This document shows, piece after piece, positions 28,389 to 39,300 of a stretch of 45,007 nt of DNA. A program made the position numbers and the translations under genes. The stretch comes from a virus. The stretch spans positions 1 through 45,007 of the IMG/VR virus record IMGVR_UViG_3300037245_001228. One strand, written 5' to 3'. Each line of letters starts with the position of its first letter. Position 1 is the first letter of the stretch. A model generated the notes under the pieces. The model searched no databases. It saw nothing but the letters and a program-made list of their open reading frames with translations, and was not told where the DNA came from.

Positions 28389-29020
28389 TGGCTCTCAGTG
28401 TGACTAAAATCTGCAATCTGAGCCTGTCCGACATTGGCTCCAAGCGGATAAACAACTTTGAGACGGATAGTTCAGAGCAAGCAATTAAATGCCGTCTCCA
28501 TTACGAGCCAACGAGAGATGCTCTTTTGCGTTCCTTCTATTGGCCGTTTTCCGCTGACAGGTCAACTCTGGCCCAGGATGTCACCGACCCTGACTTTGAG
28601 TGGGACAACCAGTTCATACTACCTAATAACTTTCTATATTTAAGGTCTGTCTTTGAGGAAAACAACGAACCAGGCAGAAACTCAAGGCGTTCCCATGCCA
28701 TTGAAGGCCAGAGGTTTCTGACAAACGATTCTACTGCGAAGATAAGATACACCAAGAGAGTCACGGATGTCACTGAGTTTGACCCTTTGTTTGTGCAGGT
28801 GCTTGTCTTGCAACTGGACTTAAAACTCATTACTGGCTTGGCGAAAACCGACCCAAAGCTAAAAGAAAGCATTAAAGACGACCTTAAACTTTTAATGCCT
28901 TCAGTTAGAGCTATAAGCAGACAAGAAGCGAATCTGTCAGGTAGGGAGTCTAAGTTTACCTGGGTTGATGTTAGGGCCACTCGTGGCGGCAGGATAGATT
29001 CAAGACTTGGAAGTGCGTAA
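28388..29020 (+). CDS. Tail tubular protein A (gp11-like)
   Basis: 210 residues. [20 protein letters not shown], then [19 protein letters not shown] and [14 protein letters not shown] are typical of the T7 gp11/gatekeeper family. It forms the ring below the portal to which the nozzle binds. The C-terminal [12 protein letters not shown]... is the usual helix. Overlaps both neighbours by one base. Confidence 0.92.
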   Translation: MALSVTKICNLSLSDIGSKRINNFETDSSEQAIKCRLHYEPTRDALLRSFYWPFSADRSTLAQDVTDPDFEWDNQFILPNNFLYLRSVFEENNEPGRNSRRSHAIEGQRFLTNDSTAKIRYTKRVTDVTEFDPLFVQVLVLQLDLKLITGLAKTDPKLKESIKDDLKLLMPSVRAISRQEANLSGRESKFTWVDVRATRGGRIDSRLGSA

Positions 29021-29388
29021 TGGCAAACGAAGTCAAATTTGGTTTTATGTCGGGCGAGACATTGACTTTTAGTGCGTTTCAGCCTGATGGAAATGCCAGA
29101 GGCGCTGCCGACCAGAATTTGCCGGAGATAGGTGCAACAGGTTACTATACGGCCACACCATCAACAGCCTTAGTTGCTGGTGATGTTGTAGTTGTTGATG
29201 ATGGTGCGAAAAAGGTTGGATTTGGCGAATATCGGACGGAAGTTGATTGTGTTCTTATCGAAGGCGATGATTTTACAGATACCCTAATTGGCGCGGATGG
29301 CGATACGCTCGAATCATTGTCTGACCAATTAGATTCTTTACTTATCGAATCAAATAAAGTTCATAATATTTATGGGTTTGGGAGGTAA
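29020..29388 (+). CDS. Small protein between tail tube genes
   Basis: 122 residues. N-terminal beta part ([38 protein letters not shown]) resembles an immunoglobulin-like or fibre-base domain; the end is a short helix. Such proteins occur between gp11-like and gp12-like genes in related phages. Function unknown. Confidence 0.75.
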   Translation: MANEVKFGFMSGETLTFSAFQPDGNARGAADQNLPEIGATGYYTATPSTALVAGDVVVVDDGAKKVGFGEYRTEVDCVLIEGDDFTDTLIGADGDTLESLSDQLDSLLIESNKVHNIYGFGR

Positions 29389-31997
29389 TGGCGAATATTC
29401 CCGTAATATCTCTGAACGCCGGCAAGTTGACACCATTAATAGATGTCCGTTCTGATACAGAGAAGTATTCCTCCGGCTGTAGAATTCTTGAGAATATGAT
29501 ACCATTGATTTACGGGCCGGTAACGAGGCGGCCAGGCACGAAGTATCTTGCCAACGTGGATGATGACGATGTAAAATCAAGAATGGTGGCATTTATTTAT
29601 TCTGCTACCATTGCTTACAAGGTAGAGTTTTCAGACCAGATTATCAATGTATATTTCGGTGATTCCGCCGTTGATACCGATATAGCCTCTCCGTATCTTG
29701 AGGCCGACTTGTTCCAGTTGCAATTCGAGCAATCGGCGGATGTGATGTGGATTATCCATCCCTCTTATCGACCAAGGAAATTCTCAAGGGTTTCGGCTAC
29801 TGAGTTTTCACTCGATGCTATCCCTTTTGAGAAAGGCCCGTTCATCGAGAGAAACGATATCGCCGAGGATGATGATGTGACAATTAAGGCTACGGGATAC
29901 ACGGTAGGTACGGCAACGGCGGGTGTGGATGGCGTTGGTAGTTTTACGATAGAAAGTGCCACATCTTTATCTTCTTTATTTCCTGCAAACGCAAGGTTTT
30001 ATGTCACTGGTTCTACCGGCAACGATGGTGCTTTTACCGTAAGTGCTACCAATGATACGACTTATGTTGGGACTACACAAACCATATATGCCAACGAAGA
30101 AATAGATGATGGTACGGATGATGGTGAAATAATGGTGACTGGTGGTACGGTCACTCTTACTGCTTCTGCTGCGACATTTGTCACAGGCGCTTCGGGTCAT
30201 ATTGATGCTCTGTTTAAGTTGACGCATAAAAGAGAAAAGACAATTACAAAGGGTACGGCAACTGGAACTGGTATTGTAGGTGAGGCAATAGACGTTCAAG
30301 GAAGTTGGACATTTACGACACATGGAAATTGGGACGCTACAGTAGAAATACAAAGGATGGAGGATGGTGTTAATTGGGAGACATTCAGGAGTTACGTATC
30401 GGTAATAATTGGTGGTAGTGGCACGCGAAATGTCCAGAAAAGCGATGATGAGCGAGGTTTCAAAAATTATTATAAGCGAAAGCGTATAGAAGCCCGCCCT
30501 ATTGGAGAAGGAACTCGAAATATAGTAAGAACAGACATTGAAGAGGACAATAATGTTCAATATAGAATATACATAACTGATTGGGGAAGTGGCGAACTAA
30601 ATGCCGACCTTATAGTAAATGAAAGCACTCAATCCAGTATCTTCAAAATAACTGCTGTTGCTTCGACAGTTTCCGCGACTGCTACTGCTATAGCGGCGGC
30701 TCCGGAAAATACAGTTACTAAGAGATGGGCGGAAGGTTCTTGGTCTTACGTTAGGGGCTGGCCTTCTGCGGTTACATTCTTTGGAGAGCATATTATTTAT
30801 GGTTTTACCAATTCAGACCAGCAGGATATATGGCTAAGTCGAACAGGTAGATTTGAGAATTTCACCTCTGGAATTTTAGATGATTCCGCTTTCACAATAA
30901 CCTTGCCAACTGCTGATAGGGGCAGGTGGTTGGGTTCACTCGAGGTCTTGGTTGCTGGCACATCAGGTGGTGAATGGAGGATTAGGTCAACAACCATTGA
31001 TGAGGCATTGACTCCCACGAACTTTAGCTTCAAACAACAGACTAAATTCGGCAGCGCCAATATTCAGGCAATAGAGGTAAACGAGGCAATTATATTCGTG
31101 GATTACGTTGCCAGGAAAGTAAGGGAATATACCTGGAGCGAAGATAAGCTGAAATATGTCTCGCCGGACTTGACCGCCCTTGCCGAGAATATAACAAGTG
31201 GCGGGATAACAAGTCTTGCCGTCCAGAAGAATCCTGATTCGATTATATGGTTTACCATATCCAATAGTCCCTACCTGATTTCGATGACCTATGAGCGCGA
31301 GCAGAATGTGGTCGCTTTTGCGGAACATCCTCTTGGTGGTGACGGTATCGCCGAATCCGTATGTGTAACGCCGAGTACCAGCGAGGATGTAATTACCCTG
31401 ACAGTCCGAAGAACTATCAACGGTTCGACCGTGAGGTTTATCGAAGAAATGCAGCCGAGGGATTGGGGTTCGACCACAAGTGCCGCTGATTCCTTTTTTG
31501 TTGATGCCGGAGTAGTCGATACGGGTGGGGATACAACAATCGAAGTTGCTCATCTCGAAGGAAAGGAGCTTGCAGTATTGGTAGATGGCGCAGTACAGGC
31601 AAGCAAAACCGTAGCAAATGGTATTACAACAATAGACGAGGCTGGGGACAGGGTTGTAGCGGGTTTGCCATATACATATCAGGTCTCACCGATGAGACCA
31701 GATGTTGTAACTCAGGCAGGGACTACTCACGGCAGTATTATGATAACGCCGGAGATAGTATTGAGTTTATTTGCATCGGGCGGGGTGAAATATGGTGATG
31801 GCACAGACCAAAAAGAAATAGATTTTCGTACCATTGAATCCTATGGTAGTCCACCTGACTTATTTACAGGTGACACAGATGCTTTGACCTTTGAAGGTGG
31901 CTTTACTAAGGATGTCGATATTGTGATTTCAGGTTCAGACCCGTTACCTGCAACAGTTCGTGCAATTATACTGAGAACAGAAAAAGTAGGGAGATAA
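29388..31997 (+). CDS. Tail tubular protein B (gp12-like nozzle)
   Basis: 869 residues. NIPVISLNAGKLTPLIDVRS, then CRILENMIPLIYGPVTRRPG opens as in T7 gp12 homologues, with WSYVRGWPSAVTFFGEHIIY and DIWLSRTGRFENF in the centre. It builds the tail nozzle. About 300 residues after 160 are Thr/Gly-rich beta repeats (TGTATAGV..., TATGTGIVGEAIDVQGSWT) that are an insertion relative to T7 gp12, possibly a fibre-docking domain. Confidence 0.92.
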   Translation: MANIPVISLNAGKLTPLIDVRSDTEKYSSGCRILENMIPLIYGPVTRRPGTKYLANVDDDDVKSRMVAFIYSATIAYKVEFSDQIINVYFGDSAVDTDIASPYLEADLFQLQFEQSADVMWIIHPSYRPRKFSRVSATEFSLDAIPFEKGPFIERNDIAEDDDVTIKATGYTVGTATAGVDGVGSFTIESATSLSSLFPANARFYVTGSTGNDGAFTVSATNDTTYVGTTQTIYANEEIDDGTDDGEIMVTGGTVTLTASAATFVTGASGHIDALFKLTHKREKTITKGTATGTGIVGEAIDVQGSWTFTTHGNWDATVEIQRMEDGVNWETFRSYVSVIIGGSGTRNVQKSDDERGFKNYYKRKRIEARPIGEGTRNIVRTDIEEDNNVQYRIYITDWGSGELNADLIVNESTQSSIFKITAVASTVSATATAIAAAPENTVTKRWAEGSWSYVRGWPSAVTFFGEHIIYGFTNSDQQDIWLSRTGRFENFTSGILDDSAFTITLPTADRGRWLGSLEVLVAGTSGGEWRIRSTTIDEALTPTNFSFKQQTKFGSANIQAIEVNEAIIFVDYVARKVREYTWSEDKLKYVSPDLTALAENITSGGITSLAVQKNPDSIIWFTISNSPYLISMTYEREQNVVAFAEHPLGGDGIAESVCVTPSTSEDVITLTVRRTINGSTVRFIEEMQPRDWGSTTSAADSFFVDAGVVDTGGDTTIEVAHLEGKELAVLVDGAVQASKTVANGITTIDEAGDRVVAGLPYTYQVSPMRPDVVTQAGTTHGSIMITPEIVLSLFASGGVKYGDGTDQKEIDFRTIESYGSPPDLFTGDTDALTFEGGFTKDVDIVISGSDPLPATVRAIILRTEKVGR

Positions 31998-32001
31998 TCT
32001 A

Positions 32002-34095
32002 ATGACAGTAGCCACACAAACGAACAGAACATCGGCGGTAGGCAGTGGTGCAATTGGACAGGAAGTACCTTTTCTTTTTCCAATCACGGCCACAAGTGAT
32101 TTGCTGGTTAAGAAAAGGGTGACAGCCACCGGAGTCGAAACCACACTTGACGAGACAACTAACTACACAGTGGAAATTGTCGGGGATATTGGCGGCACAC
32201 TCACTACTGTTACAGCCATTGAACTAACGGAGCAAATCCATATAATCAGAAACACGCCAAAAACACAATCTTTAGACTTAGAGCAAGGAGGCTCTTTCAA
32301 CGCTGAGAATATCGAGGATGCACTGGATAAGAACACGAAGTTGGCAATAGAAAACAAAGATGCGATTGGCAAGGCAATAACTTTTCCTGAAACAGACCCT
32401 TCTTTAACTACAGTATTACCCAATGCCATTGACAGAGCCAGTAAGAATTTGACTTTCGATGCCAGTGGCAATGTTGCAGCTTCGGTTTCGGTCGAAGAAG
32501 GAAGTGTGAGCTTTACTACTTTTGGCACGAATATGGCTGAGGCGACAAACGCCTTGGCTGCCAAGGCCGTTATAAATTTAGACCATGTAATTGATGTTAG
32601 GGATTATGGTGCGGTTGGTGATGGTTCCACTGATGATACAACGGCAATCCAGAATGCTGCTACCGCTGCGGCGGGAGGCACATTATTCTTTCCTAAAGGA
32701 ACGTGGCTTATAACTTCTGCAATACCTCTCAGTAGTGATACTATGGTTTGTGGTGTCGGTTGGGGTTCTGTGATTAAGACAGAAACTCTTGATATTGACA
32801 TCTTCGCTGCCGATACCAAAGTTCGATTGATATTCAAAGACTTCAAGATAGATGGAAACAGGAAGGGCGATGCGGTTACTGGAAATCTGGGAATTGCCAA
32901 TATAAACTTGACATCTTGCACTGATGTCTTGATTGAGAACGTCTATTTTTTAGGTGCTGAATATCTTAGTGTTCGTTTTAATCTTGGTGAACGCCACATA
33001 GTTCGTGGCTGTACTTTTGATGGTGCTGTTGCGGAAGGAATTACAGCTTGGGGTGATTTCACTATTATTAGCAATAATCACTTTGTCGATTGCCAATACA
33101 ACGCTATTGTTAGCAGGCAGAGTGAGAATATTACAATTTCGGGCAATACATTTGAGAATATTGGTGCCACCACTGGCGATGCGGCTCTTGTTATCTTTCC
33201 AAAAGGTGATAATACAAATCCAGGCAAGAATATATCTATAGTCGGGAATGTTTTTCACAGTGATTGCTATAGACCCATTATTGTCAATGGTAGAGCCGCA
33301 ACGTCTTATATTGAAAATGTGACAATCAGCAATAACACATTTTTAGATGCTCTTGGTACTCACATGATTGAAGTCAATTATGCCAAGGGCGTTGTAATCT
33401 CAAACAATATCTGCGAGGATGGGGCGACGACGAGAGATATTTATATCGCCATCGCAGAAGATGTTGTGATAGAGGGTAATATATGTAGAAACTCGGTGGT
33501 TGGCATCCGAGTTCATTCTTTGGTTGATGGGATTATTTCAAATAATTTAATTGATACTGCCTCTGATTCGGGAATCATAGTCTCTGGCACTAATGATGAT
33601 AGAATTACAATATCGGGGAATAGAACTAAGAGTTGTACAAACTATGGCATATCGGTTACTAACCTTGCAAACAAACTTAAGGTAATAAATAACGATGATG
33701 ATTCGAGTGGTACACCTTTTGCCATTGCCGCCGTTGGAGCTAATATACTTGTTTATGGCAATACCATTGACGGTAATCTCACAGTGGCTAAAACAGCAGA
33801 CCCTACGACACTTAATATCGGTGAATGTGGTTTGAATATAACCAACAGCGGTGCTGGTGTTAAAGTAGAACTTGATTTACCCGCCGCAACAATAGGACTA
33901 CGATACACCTTTACATCACTAAGTGCTGATGAGATGCACATTGACCCTAATGGGACAGAAACAATTCGTGGTGGCGGAGCGGGCGACCATCTAATCCTAA
34001 ATGCAGCAGGCGAAACCGTTACTTTGGAGTGTGTCGTTGCAGGTTCCTGGGAAATTATATCTTATTATGCTTGGGGGGGTGATTTTGAGGCCTAA
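32002..34095 (+). CDS. Tailspike with beta-helix
   Basis: 697 residues. N-terminal about 120 residues (RTSAVGSGAIGQEVPFLFPI; LTEQIHIIRNTPKTQSLDL) match the head-binding domain of the T7 gp17-like fibre family. At about 198, VIDVRDYGAVGDGSTDDTTA starts a pectate-lyase-3 type fold; residues about 270-580 show parallel beta-helix rungs (ITISGNTFENIG; VVIEGNICRNSV). The end is a small beta domain. Likely receptor-binding and possibly polysaccharide-degrading; no catalytic residues can be assigned by eye. Confidence 0.88.
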   Translation: MTVATQTNRTSAVGSGAIGQEVPFLFPITATSDLLVKKRVTATGVETTLDETTNYTVEIVGDIGGTLTTVTAIELTEQIHIIRNTPKTQSLDLEQGGSFNAENIEDALDKNTKLAIENKDAIGKAITFPETDPSLTTVLPNAIDRASKNLTFDASGNVAASVSVEEGSVSFTTFGTNMAEATNALAAKAVINLDHVIDVRDYGAVGDGSTDDTTAIQNAATAAAGGTLFFPKGTWLITSAIPLSSDTMVCGVGWGSVIKTETLDIDIFAADTKVRLIFKDFKIDGNRKGDAVTGNLGIANINLTSCTDVLIENVYFLGAEYLSVRFNLGERHIVRGCTFDGAVAEGITAWGDFTIISNNHFVDCQYNAIVSRQSENITISGNTFENIGATTGDAALVIFPKGDNTNPGKNISIVGNVFHSDCYRPIIVNGRAATSYIENVTISNNTFLDALGTHMIEVNYAKGVVISNNICEDGATTRDIYIAIAEDVVIEGNICRNSVVGIRVHSLVDGIISNNLIDTASDSGIIVSGTNDDRITISGNRTKSCTNYGISVTNLANKLKVINNDDDSSGTPFAIAAVGANILVYGNTIDGNLTVAKTADPTTLNIGECGLNITNSGAGVKVELDLPAATIGLRYTFTSLSADEMHIDPNGTETIRGGGAGDHLILNAAGETVTLECVVAGSWEIISYYAWGGDFEA

Positions 34096-34098
34096 TAA

Positions 34099-34509
34099 AT
34101 GGAATTTCGTGAAACTACAGAAAAAGACCTTATTTTCGTTTCTAACCATTCCATAAGTCGTGGGATATTGAAGCGGCAGCCGGAATGTATTGACTATTGT
34201 TATACGCTTGAGCACGAAGGGGAACCTTTGGGAATAGGCGGTTTTAGATTGATAAATCTTACTACCGCTTGGGCTTGGGTGGATATTACTGATTGCGCGG
34301 GCAATCATATAATACCTGCGTATCGGGTCGTAAAGGAATGGATGGATATATTCGTAAAGGAACACGGAATCAAGAGACTTCAGGCTTACGTGGAAATGGA
34401 CTTTCCTGAAGCTATTCGTATGGTTCAGCATCTTGGCTTTGAGAAGGAAAGTATTATGAAAAACTTTGTAGGCGACAAAGACGCGTCAATGTACGTAAAG
34501 GTGATATAA
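34099..34509 (+). CDS. GNAT-like protein (gp13-like)
   Basis: 136 residues. EFRETTEKDLIFVSNHSISR, LGIGGFRLINLTTAWAWVDI and AYVEMDFPEAIRMVQHLGFE follow the GNAT/T7 gp13-like fold. In T7 gp13 is needed for virion assembly rather than acetylation. It directly precedes the gp14-like gene, as in T7. Confidence 0.8.
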   Translation: MEFRETTEKDLIFVSNHSISRGILKRQPECIDYCYTLEHEGEPLGIGGFRLINLTTAWAWVDITDCAGNHIIPAYRVVKEWMDIFVKEHGIKRLQAYVEMDFPEAIRMVQHLGFEKESIMKNFVGDKDASMYVKVI

Positions 34510-35028
34510 ATGGCTTCATTAGCAATTGCTTCAAAGGCTTTTTTGACTAAGTACGCAACAACTATGATAGTTGCTGGTACAGGCATTAGTGTTGTCGGTA
34601 CTCTTCAGGCGGGTCGCGTGGCTGAAGCCCAGGCCAAATCCGCCCAGAACATAGCCGAATATAACGCCCTTGTCCAGGAACGGGAGGCTGAGGCATTAAG
34701 GCAGAAGGCGGGCTTTGAGTCGAAAAGACAGGCAAAGAGGGCTGCAAGGGCCAAGAGCACGCTAACTGCCGCCCTGGGAGCCGCTGGGGGCCTTGGTAGC
34801 CCTGTGGCAGCGGACTTGGCCGCCGAACAAGCCGCCGAACTGGAACTTGAGAATCTTATGATAGGATTCGGTGGCGAGGTGGGAGCGGGAAGGGCTGAAA
34901 CCCAAGCCGAACTTGATAGATTGCAAGGCAAACTATACAGGCGAAGAGGCAAAGCCCAGAGAGTAGCATCGTATTACAGGGCAGGAGGTACGCTGCTTAC
35001 AGGTTTTGGAGCAGCATACGGAGACTAA
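34510..35028 (+). CDS. Internal virion protein (gp14-like)
   Basis: 172 residues. A hydrophobic N-terminal segment (ATTMIVAGTGISVVGTLQAG) is followed by a long Ala/Glu/Arg-rich helix (AEAQAKSAQNIAEYNALVQE) and GAAGGLGSPVAADLAAEQAA, the pattern of gp14-like ejection proteins that form the outer-membrane part of the ejectosome. Starts at the base after the previous stop. Confidence 0.85.
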   Translation: MASLAIASKAFLTKYATTMIVAGTGISVVGTLQAGRVAEAQAKSAQNIAEYNALVQEREAEALRQKAGFESKRQAKRAARAKSTLTAALGAAGGLGSPVAADLAAEQAAELELENLMIGFGGEVGAGRAETQAELDRLQGKLYRRRGKAQRVASYYRAGGTLLTGFGAAYGD

Positions 35029-35031
35029 TAT

Positions 35032-36318
35032 ATGGCTGACGCTCGTTTTCCAATTCAACGCGCTCCTGAGAAACTCGGAGTTGTACCAACTACCGCCGTC
35101 CGCGCCAATCTGGATGTGAGAACTGGCGGCCAGGAGCTTGCGGGCGCTATCGCGGGATTTGGCGGGGCGATAGCTAACCTCGGAATGAAGTATTACGATA
35201 TTCAAGCTACTACACAACGAAGTTGGGCTGAGAGATTAGCTGTTGAAGAAATGAATAGGCTTAGTCTGTCTTTTGAGGGTAATTTAGACCCTGAAACATA
35301 TATGAAAGAATACGAGAAATCTCTTAAGACTATTCAATCATCAACTGGGGCGATATTAACTAACAGAAAAGCCGTTGCTAACTTTGGACTTTTCCTAAAC
35401 AGCAGACAACCTCGATGGGAAAATAGCGTTAAGGAGGCTCAGAAAGCCAGAATATTAGATAACCGTATTGCAGAGGTATTTAATAAGCAAACCGAGATAA
35501 GGCAATCAGGAATATATGGTAAATTCTCAGAATTCATAGCAGAAACAGTTAGGAATGTAGATGGATTTGATAAAAGCGATGGAGCGAGAATTATTGCGCA
35601 GACCAAAAGAATGGCTGCTGCTGGTGCAGAATTAAATTTAATTGATTCATATTGGCAAAAAGCTAAGAAAATGCCAATAAATCAGGCGAATGAATTTATA
35701 AATGATGCCCGTGTTTTAACTGGTGCTCAGCGTAATGACTTGATAGCTCGAAGGAAACGGCAGGAGGAAATTGTTACTGCTACGACCAATCGAAAAGTTC
35801 GTTGGGATACATTGCGAGAAGTAACAAAAAGTCCACAAACTGTAACGGATGAATGGCTTGAGAGTTTAGTAAAACCTAATAGTTTGACTTGGGATGACGC
35901 TGAGGAATTCAAAAAAATAAGGGACGACAAAGCCGAACCATTAAAAACGCCAAGAGCACAGTTGTACTTTAATTCATTGGATGAACTTTTTGATAAAAGA
36001 GAAACTGATGCTGATGAACGTATGAAATGGGATATAGCAAACGAGAAATTAGTGCAATATTTCAAAGAAAACCCGAACGCAACCGCAAAGCAAGCGGCGG
36101 AGTTTTATGATGATTTAATATCGGATGAGGTTGAAGGTATATTTAATAAAGCATTTAATATTTGGCTTCAATCCCCATTCGGTATTTTGGGAAGAAAGGT
36201 ATTGGGTGTTAAGAAAGAAGGCGGAGAAAAATCACCATATCCAGAATATCCCGATGCTTTCTTGGAAGATGGAGTTTGGAAAGTAATAAAAGGTGGTAAG
36301 AAGTATAGGATAGAATAA
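35032..36318 (+). CDS. Internal virion/ejection protein (gp15-like position)
   Basis: 428 residues, helical and charged, with Gly/Ala-rich start (GAIAGFGGAIANLGMKYYDI). Placed between gp14-like and the 1293-residue protein, it corresponds to gp15, which builds the ejectosome tube. Sequence identity to T7 gp15 is not visible by eye, so the call rests on position, size and composition. Confidence 0.75.
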   Translation: MADARFPIQRAPEKLGVVPTTAVRANLDVRTGGQELAGAIAGFGGAIANLGMKYYDIQATTQRSWAERLAVEEMNRLSLSFEGNLDPETYMKEYEKSLKTIQSSTGAILTNRKAVANFGLFLNSRQPRWENSVKEAQKARILDNRIAEVFNKQTEIRQSGIYGKFSEFIAETVRNVDGFDKSDGARIIAQTKRMAAAGAELNLIDSYWQKAKKMPINQANEFINDARVLTGAQRNDLIARRKRQEEIVTATTNRKVRWDTLREVTKSPQTVTDEWLESLVKPNSLTWDDAEEFKKIRDDKAEPLKTPRAQLYFNSLDELFDKRETDADERMKWDIANEKLVQYFKENPNATAKQAAEFYDDLISDEVEGIFNKAFNIWLQSPFGILGRKVLGVKKEGGEKSPYPEYPDAFLEDGVWKVIKGGKKYRIE

Positions 36319-39300
36319 TGGCCAAACTTGTATTGGATAAGCCAAAACTTGTATTGGATGAACCATCGGACTACGGGATGATAACCCTATCCAGAGAGAA
36401 ACTACCTGGTGTTTGGGAGTATGATAAACAACTTGAGCAACTATTTGACCAAGATTTAGATTCTCTCGTTCCCTTGAATGTCAAATATGATTTCGGTCGA
36501 ATTGTGGGGATGACCGAGAAACCTGACGAAACAAAAGATAGGATGTCTAATAGCTTGTTTTATTCTATCATTCTTGGCAAGCCACCTGAAATTACCTTTA
36601 ACCTTTTGGATGAGCTTAACAAGATAGCTTTCAACAAACCAATAGATGTTAAAAAGGCAATGGAAGAATATAGCGATTATTATAAAGGAGCAAAGAATTA
36701 TACTGGTGTAATAAGACACGGGTTTAGACGAGCGGGAATGTGGATGGTCAAGGGATTAGCTGGGAAAGCTAAGATGGTTGGCGAATTAACCCTGCCAACA
36801 CCGAAAGCGAGAAGGAAGAAAGTTCTATTCCCAGTAGTAAGAGATTGGGGTATAGAGCAATCTGAAAAACTCATTGAATGGTCTAATATGATGCTGACTG
36901 CTGTTGACCAATATTATCAAGAAAACAAGGCTGAAGCAATACAAATTACACCTGGTCTTGGTTATGTGGAAACCTTAAAAGAATATGTCTATAATCCGAA
37001 GAATTTGTTGCAGGGACTAATAGAGTCCGGCCCTATGATACTTGAAGGAATTTTGGGTGTTACGCTTGGCGGCCCAGCATTAGGCATAACAGCAATGGCC
37101 TTGCCGATTACGGGGCAAGTTTATGCTGATGCCAGAAAAGAAGGTACTGATGTTGTTCCTGCTTTTGCCCAAGCAACCCTTACTGGCGTAGGCGAAGCGA
37201 CTATTGAGCAATGGACATTGAGTAAGAAACTTGGCCTGATGAAGAACTTTAGAAAGATGGTATCTGATGGCCTTCCGAAAATATTATGGGAAGGGACTAA
37301 GGCCTTCGTAAGAGGTACGGCAGAGGAAGGTTCTCAAGAGTTTAACCAAAACTTTTGGCGATGGGTATTCACTGATAGGTCTCAAGCATGGATGGCAAAC
37401 GTAAAGGAATCTATGGCTGCGGGCGGCCCAATGGAGCTTGCTATGGCGGGGGTCTTTAGTGCCGCAGGCTATACTGGGGCTCCCGTAATAGTAGCGGAGC
37501 AACTTGACCGTATAGATAAAATTCAGGATGCCGTAGATGCCGAACAGACTTTAACTTCCGAACACAAGGCTGAAATCCGCAAAGAACTCGATAAGGTGCG
37601 GAATGATGTCAAGGCTGATGTATATAAACCACCTGCTGAGGAGGCCATTCCAGCCCCAGAGAAGCCCGCTGAGGCCATAACTAAGCCAGAGGCGGTAGGA
37701 GTAGCAGAAGAAGGTAAGGGAATAGAACCTATTGCGGCTGGATTATTACAAGAAACTGTGCCGTTAAGTGCGAAGGAAAAAGCTAATGTTGTAGGTGTTG
37801 GTTTTCTGTTGGATGACGGCTCAATTATAAAGGGCGATACTACTCATTACGATTTAGTCAAAGAAGTGCCAAAAGGCCGCAAGGTTATAGATGCAGGCTT
37901 CATAAATGAGCAAGGGCAATATCTAAAAAGGGATGATGTTATCAAACCCCAGCCCGTAACTAAGGCAGAGCCAACTAAAGTAAAGAAACCTGCTGAAAGA
38001 CCAATACAAAAAGTTATTAAACTTGAAAAGGAAATAATACCGAAGCAGGTCAAAGAGAGTTTTACACCGTCAGAAGTACAAAAGGAAATCGAAACTCAGG
38101 CTCCCGATTCTGATTCTGAAACACAAAATGCAGTAAACTTAATGGAAGGTTACTGGCGGGAGTACGATGAGCGGGAACTGGAAATCAATGTAGCCACTAT
38201 AAAGAACCAAGAAGCCATTATCAAGGCTCTTGATAAAAAGGTGTATGCGCCTGAAAGCGATATTGATACTTCCAAGATGTCGCAGGCTATGATGTTATAT
38301 ATCGACTTGAAAGAACATCCATCCGGTCGTCAGTTTGCGGAAGAAATATCCAAGTTGCAAAAGGAAATATATGAGTTATCGAAGAACCTGCCTACCAAGA
38401 TTAAGAAGATAGCCGATAGTATAATTCTACAGAACAGGGAAGCTGGCGCATTGGCTATTGATAAGGAGATTATCGCTAACGCCAGAGAGAATTATATAGC
38501 CCACTTGTGGCAAAAGCCCACAAGGAAAGAGGCACTTCGTGTTCGTTTTCGTACAACAACTGCAAGAGCCAAAGCCAGAACTCTTGAAGGCGGCATAATG
38601 GAGGGATGGGCTAAGGGTAAAACATTAAGAGTTAAGGATGTTACCCTTGCTACGCAGATAGCTCAATCGCAAATCAATCAGGCAATAGTCGGCAGAGAAC
38701 TATTGAAGATGGGCAAAAAATGGGGACTATTATCTCACAAACAACCTGCCGATTGGGTGAGAGTCGAGCATCCAGGTTTTACTACGTGGAAATGGTCTGG
38801 CAAAGCAGAGAAAGCAAAAACTTATGGCAGGAACTTCTTTGTAACAGAAAAAGGCGACTTAATGGAGCGCGTGCCGGTCTATGCCGAACCGGAACTTGGC
38901 AAGAAACTCAACAAGGTCTTTACACCATCGGCCTTATACAAAGTGCCTGGCATTGAAACTATATCGAGATACAATGCCCAGATAAAATCCACTATTCTTT
39001 TCACAAGTCTTTATCACCATCAGGCATTTTTAAGAAGTTACGCTTTCGGTAGTAGGGGTTTGAATCCTAAAACTGCTTACGAAAAAGGCAGGCAATCCAT
39101 AATGAATATGACACCGGAAGTCCGGTTGTTGGTTCGGAATGGCCTTACTATTGGACGGATACAGGATTATGACCCTCGAATGATAGAGGGCGAGCAAACT
39201 ATCTGGGGCAGGGCATTGGCTCACACCAAACCAACGGAGGTTGTAAGGGAGAAACTTGTAGCTCTAAGAAAGAGACAGGAACGATTCTTGTTCAACAAAA

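Noticed and set aside
30797-31553. Long minus-strand ORFs within the gp12-like gene
   Set aside because: Shadows of the 869-residue tail tube gene, without ribosome sites or sensible protein composition.
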